From positions 1,974,465-2,038,464 of the forward strand of contig NZ_CP031153.1 in the NCBI RefSeq assembly GCF_003352465.1: 64,000 bases of DNA, read 5' to 3'. Shown here in pieces: positions 35,624 through 43,459 of the stretch. Below the pieces are notes generated by a model. That model saw only the letters and a program-made list of their open reading frames with translations, did no database searches and was not told the origin of the DNA. The stretch comes from Kordia sp. SMS9. GTDB taxonomy: Bacteria > Bacteroidota > Bacteroidia > Flavobacteriales > Flavobacteriaceae. The first letter of the stretch is position 1, and each line of letters opens with the position of its first letter. A program made the translations under genes and the position numbers.

Positions 35624-36155
35624 TATTAACAAGTTCCACTAAAGAATCCATGGATTTGATAGGAGTAAAATTTCCTTGTTCATCTATATCAATGACTTTC
35701 TGTATTCGCAATAATGTTCTTGCTCTTTCCTTTTAGTTGCGAGGAAAAACTTTAAGTGAGTCAAAATGATTGCCAAAAGTATGCTTGATGAAGCGTTCAG
35801 CGATTACCGAAGCCACTCTTTTATAATTCTCAAAAATGACATATTCATCCTCAATCAGCTCGTTATCCTTTTTAGTATTGATATCTACGATGCAGAACTT
35901 TACATCGTCAATCTTCTCAAAGCTTGATTTGTAAGTAGGATATATTTTTATGGATTTCCAATTCTTGTCATATTCTATTGCTTTTTTTAGATCGTAAGCA
36001 AACCCTACATACGCTAGACGATAGTCCGCATAACATTTCGTTTCATTTTAAAAAAAGTTTCTAAATCCTAATTTTAGCAAGGATGCAATCAATTCTTTTT
36101 CAATAGGATTGGAGAATACAATTTCAATTACGTTTTTAAATGTATTGTGTGTTTG
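35607..36155 (-). pseudogene. Decayed gene with several in-frame stops
   Basis: One reading frame of 183 codons carries coherent protein sequence across TAA at 36048-36050 and TAA at 35733-35735. Readable parts are KNVIEIVFSNPIEKELIAS, YADYRLAYVGFAYDLKKAIE, VKFCIVDINTKKDNELIED and MDSLVELVNNVQKK. A further in-frame TAA lies just upstream at 36156-36158. No frameshift is needed, only nonsense codons. The family is unknown to me. A SLLKxGFR motif here recurs in a short frame at 50597-50677, before the intact copy of the small one-TM gene, so these sequences may once have travelled together. Confidence 0.65.
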
Positions 36156-36732
36156 TTACGTGTACATTCCATTTATGTTTTTAATTTCTTATTATTTGAA
36201 ACACGAAGCTATAAAGGGAAATTGGAAAATCATTTGTATAGTTTCGGTAAACTACCAAGAATTGTAAGAAGTATTCAAAAAAGGCATTTTTTTGATAAGA
36301 ATGAAAGTAATATTTTGACTTTGATCAATACATGATCAATATTCTTAAAATTAGTTACACTTTGATGGCTGTTTGTGATTTGCTCATTGCTACATGATTA
36401 TCTGAAAAGGGGACAACAAGTTGATTGCTTTCTTTTATATTTCTAGTGAAAATTTAATTTCCTTCTCTACGATCTTTACATATAATAAAAACTTGAAGTG
36501 GTTACGGAAAACCGTAAGGTAACGATATATCTTAGATATTACAGCGAGAAATAATAAAACCATATATGTTTTACTGTTTAACCGTAATACAAAATTGATT
36601 TCTACTTTATCTTTGTGTGACAAATTTCACACATTTAATAATAGTGTAAAACTTATAACTAGAAGAATTTAATTCATAATGTATTATTAGTATTTTACTG
36701 TAAATAAAATAACTAATTTAATCTTATTTATT
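36156..36732. other. Intergenic stretch, degraded left part
   Basis: The left third is probably the eroded 5' end of the decayed gene at 35607-36155. A 62-residue minus-strand frame at 36435-36623 has no recognisable domain. The only structured element is the promoter/palindrome at 36608-36633. Confidence 0.5.
36608..36633 (+). promoter_or_regulatory. CRP-type palindrome overlapping a -7 box
   Basis: TGTGTGA-N6-TCACACA (36614-36633) is a perfect seven-base-arm palindrome of the CRP/FNR type. It overlaps TATCTTTG (36608-36615), a match to the Bacteroidota -7 element. No good -33 TTG is present at 19 bases. The small lipoprotein gene starts 100 bases downstream. Confidence 0.5.
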
Positions 36733-36894
36733 ATGAAAAAAGTTTTCCTAGCTATAATGACAATATTGTCGTTAACAGTTTTTATGAGTTGTACAGATGT
36801 AGAATTAACAAATGAAGATTACACTGATACTTTTGTTGTTGATCCATCTGATGACGGAACAATAGATAATGAAGATTACCGAGAAGGAGAATAA
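36733..36894 (+). CDS. Small acidic lipoprotein
   Basis: This 53-residue product starts MKKVFLAIMTILSLTVFMSC, a clean lipoprotein signal with Cys20 as the modified residue. The mature 34 residues are very acidic and Thr/Asn-rich (TNEDYTDTFVVDPSDDG). The ATG follows a Bacteroidota-style AT-rich leader. Its end overlaps the start of the downstream membrane-protein gene by 26 bases, so the two are probably expressed together. It is too short for a family assignment. Its intact state contrasts with the damaged genes around it. Confidence 0.7.
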   Translation: MKKVFLAIMTILSLTVFMSCTDVELTNEDYTDTFVVDPSDDGTIDNEDYREGE

Positions 36895-37687
36895 TAAGTT
36901 ATATGAAATTTTTAAAGGCATCATTTTATGCTTCTGCATAGTGGTGTCTTTATTTCATATATTTTTTGATAATAAAGCCCCAGAATTAAAAGCAAATTAC
37001 AATCAATACAAAAAAATACTCAAACAGCGTGATAGTGTTGAAAAACAATTAATTACTCAACTCAATACTAAAGAAATTTCAAATGCAGAATTTACTGAAA
37101 GGTTTTATTCTAATAAGAAATTATACAAGGAAAAGATATAAAAATGCAATAAGGAAAAAAGAGAAATATCTCAGAATTTTTCTTTCAACGGTCGAAAAAG
37201 CTTTCATTTTTGGCTTTTTGTTTTCGGTTTATCATTTTCGTTTTTCATTTTGTCATTGCGTTATTCATACAAGCAACTCATAAGCACAAAGAACAATAAC
37301 AAATTACTAAGAAATGCTCAAATTATGGAATCTGTTGCATGGATTTCAATTGCTTTATTTTGGGTTATACATTCTGTTTTTGTGAATAATGCAGATCTTC
37401 CGAAACCGATTTATGGTACTACATTATTTTCTATATGCATGTTTATAAGCTTCTCAATTTTTTATTTAATAAAATACTTTGTAGAGCATAAATTAAATAA
37501 GATAGAAAAATTAAAAAAATCCATAACCAGACTTGTTACTCTGATATCAGATATAAGAATAAACCATTATTTCCAAATGGCTGCTAAAGCGCAATCTATG
37601 CATGGAAAAGAAGAAATTGAAAAGGATGTAGAAATAGTTGAAGATAAAATATTTTCCACGATTGAAAAAGTAGCAGATGAAAGCTAG
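36869..37687 (+). pseudogene. Membrane protein gene split by one in-frame TAA
   Basis: A single frame of 272 codons is continuous except for TAA at 37139-37141. Before it: one membrane helix (GIILCFCIVVSLFHIFF) and a charged helix ending KLYKEKI. After it: KCNKEKREISQNFSFNGRKSFHFWLFVFGL, then three further hydrophobic segments and a coiled tail ending KVADES. The sequence between the stop and any usable later start is plainly protein-like and hydrophobic, so one ancestral gene is likelier than two. The C-terminal half could still be made from the TTG at 37250. The next gene overlaps its end by 11 bases. The family is not recognised. Confidence 0.65.
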
Positions 37688-37922
37688 TAAAAAAGAAGAA
37701 GTATTAAAAAAGTTCAGATCAAAAGGCTACCTGCTAGATTCAAAAACAGAACAAGATTTCTATATAGATTTTCGCTCTTTTGTAAATCAATTAATTGAAG
37801 ATGAAGTTATACTTTTAGAAGAATTATACAGAATTCACCAAAAAAAGGAAAAGGGGGAAGAGTTATCTGCTATTGAGGAAAAGTTTCATGCTTATTTAAC
37901 TAAGAAAACTGATTTAAAATAA
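37677..37922 (+). CDS. Small charged hypothetical protein
   Basis: The 81-residue protein is highly charged and helical by composition (KKEEVLKKFRSKGYLLDSKTEQDFYIDFRSFVNQLIEDEV). It has no membrane segment or known motif. Its ATG lies 11 bases inside the end of the preceding membrane-protein frame, indicating translational coupling to the C-terminal half of that gene. It is convergent with the HTH repressor, whose stop is adjacent. It may be a cytoplasmic partner of the upstream membrane protein (inference from coupling only). Confidence 0.6.
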   Translation: MKASKKEEVLKKFRSKGYLLDSKTEQDFYIDFRSFVNQLIEDEVILLEELYRIHQKKEKGEELSAIEEKFHAYLTKKTDLK

Positions 37923-38318
37923 TTACTTTCTATTGATGATATCACTAATTTTGGCGGAGACTTTTATCTTATCAATTAATGATTGAAAAGCTGGAATTTT
38001 AAGAAACTCAGCTTCTTTTAGTAGTATATAAGCAATGATCTTTTCTTTTTCAAACTTATCGAGAGCTTCAAGTGTATTCTGCTCAATTAATCTCTTTATT
38101 ATATTTTCTTTAGAATCAACAAAAATTGGTTTTACACCATCCTTTAGCCATTTTCTTGAAATTCCACAGTTTTGCTCAATAAGAATTAAATAACCATCAT
38201 TAAGGCTATTTCGAAGTAACGCTTTTCGCAAGGTATTCGCTTTCAAACCGATTGATTCTGCAACTTTTTGTGTTGATAAGTCACTATTCTTAATTGCTAT
38301 TTTAAAACGATCATTCAT
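37923..38318 (-). CDS. CI-like helix-turn-helix repressor
   Basis: The 131-residue protein has an N-terminal helix-turn-helix (about residues 10-55: SDLSTQKVAESIGLKANTLRKALLR), followed by the CI-repressor-type phrase GISRKWLKDGVKPIF. That phrase is frequent in small Bacteroidota phage or mobile-element repressors. The C-terminal half is helical and may dimerise. No peptidase domain is present. Just upstream of its start are two similar operator-like sites, one a good palindrome, suggesting autoregulation. It marks this part of the island as mobile-element-derived. Confidence 0.75.
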   Translation of the reverse strand: MNDRFKIAIKNSDLSTQKVAESIGLKANTLRKALLRNSLNDGYLILIEQNCGISRKWLKDGVKPIFVDSKENIIKRLIEQNTLEALDKFEKEKIIAYILLKEAEFLKIPAFQSLIDKIKVSAKISDIINRK

Positions 38319-38323
38319 AAATT

Positions 38324-38370
38324 AGTGAAATATGTCACTTTTTATTTTGATAAAAGTGAAAAATGTCTTT
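38324..38370. promoter_or_regulatory. Two operator-like sites before the HTH gene
   Basis: Site 1 (38324-38339) is AGTGA-N6-TCACT, a perfect palindrome. Site 2 (38355-38370) is AGTGAAAAATGTCTTT, the same sequence with one damaged half. They begin 31 bases apart, about three helical turns on one DNA face. This is what an autoregulating dimeric repressor would need. Confidence 0.6.
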
Positions 38371-38789
38371 TATTTGTTTTGGTATTAAACAAATGTACTA
38401 AAAAACGTTTGTGTAAAGCTCTAATGGCTTATAAGCTTTTTTCATAATAATTAATTTAATTAGTTAAAAGAAGTATAGAAATTCTCCTATTTCCTTAAAA
38501 CTGTATTGCAACATAGTTTAAGAATGGGCGTAGCCGAAAACCCTCTAAGAGTAGGCACAATAATTTCTATTTTATGAAACCCTCAATATGTATTTTATAT
38601 GAGTACGGTTAGTTTATTATTTCTTTTTTTGCAAGCATACATACTTTAAAATGAGTAGGCAATCTGAAAAGAATACACACTTTTAAACTGTTGCGAATCA
38701 ACCCCATGTATTTGACACCTCAAGTTTTTACATATAGACAATATTAATATAGTTGAAACAATAAATCATCAACTTCTAATTCCTGAAAA
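38371..38789. other. Intergenic stretch without recognised content
   Basis: Both strands are AT-rich with frequent stops. Beyond the operators of the HTH gene at the left edge I see no gene, repeat or strong hairpin. Confidence 0.5.
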
Positions 38790-38960
38790 ATGACAACAAG
38801 TAACTTTGAAACTGTACATACGCATTCAGATTTGTTTACTACATGGGAACTTATAATGATTCTTATCGGAATTGGATGCTTTGGAATTTTAGTGTTCTTA
38901 TCTATTATAGTTTATAACTATGTACATCGCTTTGATTTGGATGATACATTACAACGGTAA
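38790..38960 (+). CDS. Tiny membrane protein 1
   Basis: A 56-residue frame starts MTTSNFETVHTHSDLFTTW and contains one strong membrane helix (LIMILIGIGCFGILVFLSIIVYNYV) followed by a short charged tail (HRFDLDDTLQR). A hairpin terminator follows 49 bases after the stop. The AATGA context and the terminator support a real transcript. No family is recognised. Confidence 0.55.
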   Translation: MTTSNFETVHTHSDLFTTWELIMILIGIGCFGILVFLSIIVYNYVHRFDLDDTLQR

Positions 38961-39008
38961 AGAAAAACACGTCACCAATGCAATCATTTTTTACTAAGTT
39001 CTTACTAG

Positions 39009-39037
39009 AAAGCACTTCCCTTTTTTTTAGTGCTTTT
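39009..39037 (+). terminator. Terminator-like hairpin
   Basis: AAAGCACT pairs with AGTGCTTT, with a T-rich loop; the distal T run is short. It ends the tiny membrane protein 1 transcript. Confidence 0.6.
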
Positions 39038-39087
39038 AATGTTGGAGACGTGTTTAAGCAGAATTTTAATCAATACTGCTGTTTAGG

Positions 39088-39127
39088 GCAAGGCGATACA
39101 AGTCAAGGTAAAAACGTATCGCCTTGC
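39088..39127. repeat. Perfect 12-bp inverted repeat
   Basis: GCAAGGCGATAC and its exact complement flank a 16-base loop. There is no adjacent T run, so it is not a standard terminator. It is GC-richer than its surroundings and sits in the leader of tiny membrane protein 2. Role unknown. Confidence 0.6.
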
Positions 39128-39174
39128 TACTAAAATAGAGGTAATAAAAAGCAACGTATTTCTTAACAGTAAGT

Positions 39175-39282
39175 ATGAGTTTACAAAAATTAGAACGGTT
39201 TCGGTGGTTTATCATTGGTTTCTTTGCGGCACTGGTTTTGGAGCTTCTCATTTTTGTATTGGTGGTATTATTTTATAGATAA
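39175..39282 (+). CDS. Tiny membrane protein 2
   Basis: A 35-residue frame (MSLQKLERFRWFIIGFFAAL then VLELLIFVLVVLFYR) is a single membrane helix with a basic N-terminus, a common form for small regulatory or toxin-like membrane peptides. It follows the perfect 12-bp inverted repeat. It is short, so chance cannot be excluded. Confidence 0.4.
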   Translation: MSLQKLERFRWFIIGFFAALVLELLIFVLVVLFYR

Positions 39283-39466
39283 CTACTAAAATAAGCCATC
39301 CACTTACTCAAATTATCACACACGTATATTGTACTGCAACTACAGAATCACAACCTCAAAATCAGAAGATAATTTGTCTTGATTTTCGATTTTTGCACCC
39401 GAGAGATTTGAATCTTAAAAATTTCGTTAACATTTTATTTGTAAGATAAAAACAGCTTTTCTTACA

Positions 39467-39501
39467 AAAATTCAACGCTTATTTTCAAAATTCAACGCTT
39501 A
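39467..39501 (+). promoter_or_regulatory. Two exact direct repeats, probable LytTR binding sites
   Basis: AAAATTCAACGCTTA occurs at 39467-39481 and again at 39487-39501, exactly 20 bases apart. LytTR regulators bind pairs of direct repeats spaced about two helical turns, and a LytTR gene begins 117 bases downstream. So autoregulation, and control of the RHS genes beyond it, is likely. The repeat is seen; the binding is inference. Confidence 0.65.
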
Positions 39502-39617
39502 CAAAATAATATTGGATGTAATTGGAATAATACCTTCCTTTAATACACGAAGACAAACTCCAACCCTATTTTACCCACTTTTTTTTAATCGAAATAGTAA
39601 CTAAAAAAACACATTGC

Positions 39618-40019
39618 ATGATTGTAGAAAAAACAAAAAAACACAGGGTTCCTATTGAAGATACATATACGTATCTGCGAGTTGGAAGTAAACACCAAGG
39701 TACATACATTGACAAATCACAGATTATCTACATAAAAGCTTGTGAAAGTTACGCATGGCTCTACTTAAAAGATGGTTCAAAAATACTCAGTAGTAAAACT
39801 ATTGGATTTTATGAGCAGTTATTTTGTGATGACAATTTCTCTCGAATTCATCGTTCGTACTTAATCAATCTTTCACATGTAAAGCAGTATGAGCCACGCT
39901 ATCGCTTGATGTATCTACATGGTGAACATGTACTTCCAGTAAGTCACCGCAAGAATCGTGTGATTGCTAAGATGACGCGCACTCAAGAAACCAACATGCC
40001 ATTTAAGATGGCAGTATAA
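39618..40019 (+). CDS. Stand-alone LytTR DNA-binding regulator
   Basis: The 133-residue protein is little more than one LytTR domain (about 18-115). It has the phrases IIYIKACESYAWLYLKDGSKIL and FSRIHRSYLINLSHVKQYEPRY and the ending HVLPVSHRKNRVI. No receiver domain or membrane helix is present, so its signal input is unknown. It lies 46 bases ahead of the first RHS gene and is preceded by exact direct repeats, making it the likely local regulator of the toxin locus. Confidence 0.9.
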   Translation: MIVEKTKKHRVPIEDTYTYLRVGSKHQGTYIDKSQIIYIKACESYAWLYLKDGSKILSSKTIGFYEQLFCDDNFSRIHRSYLINLSHVKQYEPRYRLMYLHGEHVLPVSHRKNRVIAKMTRTQETNMPFKMAV

Positions 40020-40065
40020 ACACATTCTCACATTAAAAATTTAATAATTAATAAAAATCAAATTC

Positions 40066-43000
40066 ATGAAAAATTTTATTGCATGTTTGTGCATGTCATT
40101 CTGTTGTTTTTGGGGTTATTCTCAAATTAGTGCAACAGAATACAACACACCCGCGGTGATTCCGCAAAGTCCCGAAGTAGCTTCATTGCTGCGTTACAGC
40201 GAAGTTCCTGTTTCCTATTACAATGGTATTCCTAATATTGGCGTACCTATTTATACGCTTCAAGGAAGAGAGCTTTCTGCTCCAGTGAACCTTTCCTATC
40301 ACGCAGGCGGACTCCGTGTCACCGAAGAATCAAGTTGGGTAGGACTTGGGTGGAGTCTCTCGGCAGGCGGTCGAATTACTAGAACGGTAAAAGGGCAACT
40401 CGATGATGAAGGACAATATGGGTTTATTCACAATCAATATACAGTAGATTATATTAAACAGGTATGTGAAGGGTTCATCAATGATCCTAATGGTTGTGGA
40501 TATTATACAGGTGACAATGCCATTTTACAGCGTTTTGATTATGAGCCAGATGATTTCAATTACAGTATGTTTGGACAATCAGGACGTTTTATGTTCAATC
40601 AAGAAAGAGATCCTATCAATAACCCTAAAGGAGAAATTGTACAGTTTCCCAATAAAAATGTACTCATTGAGCCAACGTTTAATGGTTATAATATAGAGAG
40701 TTGGAAAATTACAGATACCAACGGAATTGTGTATGAGTTTGAAAAAGGTAATTCCTTTGACAATTCCGAGACCATTCAGAAAATTAATGGACAGATTGAA
40801 CTCTCTACCAATGATGTAAGCAACTATAGTTATGTGGAGACTTGGGATTTGGTCAAAGTAACCAGCCCAAATGGCGATGTAATTACTCTGGAATATGACC
40901 GTCCTATTTTAGATGGGTATACAACGGCTTATCCTCATAATGATATTACCACCGCACAAGGATCACAATCATTGGTGGTTCAACAAGGAAGTCAGGTATT
41001 AAATGGTCAAGATCGTAAACGTATAGAGACCTATTCAGTGACTAGACGTCACTACACACTACTTTCAAAAATTACAAGTAGTAAAGGTTCGGTACATTTT
41101 GTGCGCGACACCGCGGATCGTTTGGACACACAATCAAAAAAACAGCGTTTACAGTACATCGAGGTATATGACACAGCTAATACACTTACACAACGTATTG
41201 AATTTACTCATGGATACTTTAATAGTCCACCCGTAACAAAAAGTGAATTCATTGGTACAGGACAGGCAGAAATAAATGCGGGAACAGATAGCTATTTAAA
41301 CAAACGATTGTATTTAGAAAAAGTAACCTTTGAAGGGCACTATGGCGGTCATAATCCAGCAGATGATTATAGCTACAGTTTTGGATACAATTACGATACA
41401 AGCGATGCAAGAACTGTACTTCCTGATAAGCGTTCGTATGCACAAGATCATTGGGGTTATTATAATGGGAAAAATAATAGTAATTTAATTCCTTATCATG
41501 GAGCTGGAAATGCACAAATGGCGAATCGAGAGGTTGATCCTGATTACAGCAGTGCTTGTATTTTAAATAGTATTCAATATCCAGAAGGAGGAATTACCAA
41601 ACTTTATTATGAAAATAACCGTGGTGATGTACGTCATATTAATGGATCGCCCTATTTGGAAGAAAAAGTAAAGTTAGCAGCATTAGCGAATAATCAGCAT
41701 AGCATTACAGAAAACGGCAATGAAACAACCTATATATTTAGTTCCAATACTTTTACTATAACTGATGATGCTAAGCCTTCATCAAGTGATTCTAATATGA
41801 CTCGTATGGAATATTTCGGGTTTTCCAACCGATGTGATACCGCAGATGCGGTTTACTCGGGAGCAGACTTGATTTGTAACTCTATGTTTTTTGATTTATA
41901 TAAAGTAGATGGAGGTAATGAAACTCTTGTACAACGCTATTCTATTTGGGAATCGGGATCATTACTTGTAGATAAAAACGCTACTTATAAAATTAAAATT
42001 GAAATAACGACTGACGGTGATAATTATAACCTTGTAGATCATTACAGTGATGTGACCTTTTCGTGGTTTGAAGAGAATCCGAATCTAACTTCTGAAGCAT
42101 TTGATTATTTTGGTGGAATCCGCGTAAAAGCGATCAAAACCTATGATGAAAATAGACTTTCTTCTTACAAAAGTTTTGAATATGAAGGAGGCTATGTGGT
42201 TAGTCAACCTTTTTATTATTCAATAGGAGCAAATAACACTCGTAAGTATGTATCTCAAAGTTGGGTACCATTGCAGACTACCCAATCGGGCTATGCAGGT
42301 TACAAAGCGGTTTTAGAAAACATACATGAGGTAGCTACCGAGACAGGATACAGTAGTTTAGATGCTGGAAGTTCTAGAATGCGACAAGTAAGACGCACCT
42401 TTTCCATAGCCTCTACAGATATTACTTTTCCAGGAGCACCCTATACGCAGGAATGGGTTGGTGGACATCCTGTGTTAGAAGAAGTGACAGGAAAAAGTAG
42501 TGCTACGACTCACTATGAGATTTTTGCAAGTCACAGTATAGATAACATAGAAGGGTTTGTATTGCAAAGAGAATACCATGTATGGCCATTTCAATTTCAA
42601 GATTACGACGATATTCTTGCTTGTATGACCAATGACGTCTGTAATATTTCAAGAAATATATACAATATCTGGCCTGGACAGAAACTACCGAAACAACAGA
42701 CCGTAGTCACCAAAGAAGGCACTCGTGAACTTACCCAGGTAACTCAAACATTTTATGAAAGTGCACCTAATCATTACAATCCTACTAGAACTAGTTTTAC
42801 CGATAGTAAAGGCGATGTGTATGAAACAGTAATTCGTTATCCATTTGAAGAAAACAATACCGTACTTCTTTCAGAAAACAGATTGAATGTTCCATTAAAA
42901 ACCCAGCAATTTAAGGGAACAACACTGATGCAAACAGCCATCACACAATATGGAGGGTTTACAGGAAGTGATCCAAATGATAATCCTACCAATAATTTGT

Positions 43001-43446
43001 TACAATCCATGTCTGGAGCAAAGAAAAATAATGCACTAGAAGAGCGAGTTACTTATCATGGCTATAACAAATATGGACAGGTTCGAGAAGTGTCAAAAAC
43101 AGATGGAACTCACATCACCTATCTCTGGGGATATAATTACAACTATCCTGTGGCAAAAATTGAAAATGCTACGTATTCACAAGTTTCGATTCTTTTAGAT
43201 GAAGCAAATATTCAGAATCTTACAGGGGCAGCATTAGAAAACGCTTTGAATTCACTTCGAGACAATCTTCCACAGGCAATGGTGAGTACCTATAGGTATC
43301 AACCGCTAGTTGGAGTCGTCCAAACCACGGATCCAAGAGGAAGAAACACGTATTATACTTACGATACTATGGGGCGTTTAAAACACGTATTAGATCACGA
43401 TCAACATGTTCTTAGTGAGAACAATTATAATTACAGAACTAACTAA
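40066..43446 (+). CDS. RHS/YD-repeat protein, N-terminal half of a split toxin locus
   Basis: The 1126-residue protein has a signal peptide (ending WGYSQ). A Bacteroidota RHS N-terminal region follows (SYYNGIPNIGVPIYTLQGRELSAPV, LSYHAGGLRVTEESSWVGLGWSLSAGGRITR), typical of proteins that build the base of an RHS cocoon. The C-terminus has YD-type repeats (GYNKYGQVREVSKTDGTHITYLWGY, TTDPRGRNTYYTYDTMGRLKHVLDHD). There is no C-terminal toxin here: the chain ends shortly after the YD repeats. The second RHS gene starts 13 bases later. In effect the two genes look like one RHS polypeptide split in two, a known arrangement in Flavobacteriaceae. Confidence 0.9.
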   Translation: MKNFIACLCMSFCCFWGYSQISATEYNTPAVIPQSPEVASLLRYSEVPVSYYNGIPNIGVPIYTLQGRELSAPVNLSYHAGGLRVTEESSWVGLGWSLSAGGRITRTVKGQLDDEGQYGFIHNQYTVDYIKQVCEGFINDPNGCGYYTGDNAILQRFDYEPDDFNYSMFGQSGRFMFNQERDPINNPKGEIVQFPNKNVLIEPTFNGYNIESWKITDTNGIVYEFEKGNSFDNSETIQKINGQIELSTNDVSNYSYVETWDLVKVTSPNGDVITLEYDRPILDGYTTAYPHNDITTAQGSQSLVVQQGSQVLNGQDRKRIETYSVTRRHYTLLSKITSSKGSVHFVRDTADRLDTQSKKQRLQYIEVYDTANTLTQRIEFTHGYFNSPPVTKSEFIGTGQAEINAGTDSYLNKRLYLEKVTFEGHYGGHNPADDYSYSFGYNYDTSDARTVLPDKRSYAQDHWGYYNGKNNSNLIPYHGAGNAQMANREVDPDYSSACILNSIQYPEGGITKLYYENNRGDVRHINGSPYLEEKVKLAALANNQHSITENGNETTYIFSSNTFTITDDAKPSSSDSNMTRMEYFGFSNRCDTADAVYSGADLICNSMFFDLYKVDGGNETLVQRYSIWESGSLLVDKNATYKIKIEITTDGDNYNLVDHYSDVTFSWFEENPNLTSEAFDYFGGIRVKAIKTYDENRLSSYKSFEYEGGYVVSQPFYYSIGANNTRKYVSQSWVPLQTTQSGYAGYKAVLENIHEVATETGYSSLDAGSSRMRQVRRTFSIASTDITFPGAPYTQEWVGGHPVLEEVTGKSSATTHYEIFASHSIDNIEGFVLQREYHVWPFQFQDYDDILACMTNDVCNISRNIYNIWPGQKLPKQQTVVTKEGTRELTQVTQTFYESAPNHYNPTRTSFTDSKGDVYETVIRYPFEENNTVLLSENRLNVPLKTQQFKGTTLMQTAITQYGGFTGSDPNDNPTNNLLQSMSGAKKNNALEERVTYHGYNKYGQVREVSKTDGTHITYLWGYNYNYPVAKIENATYSQVSILLDEANIQNLTGAALENALNSLRDNLPQAMVSTYRYQPLVGVVQTTDPRGRNTYYTYDTMGRLKHVLDHDQHVLSENNYNYRTN

Positions 43447-43459
43447 AACCACATATATT

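Noticed and set aside
36147..36335. 62-residue plus-strand frame
   Set aside because: It is antisense to the eroded 5' region of a decayed gene and has no initiation context or motif.
36435..36623. 62-residue minus-strand frame that might be an integrase N-terminus
   Set aside because: The resemblance to Bacteroidota tyrosine recombinases is limited to a few residues and no other part of an integrase is found nearby.
37083..37283. 66-residue frame across the in-frame stop of the membrane-protein gene
   Set aside because: It is in a different frame from the coherent membrane-protein sequence on both sides of the stop.
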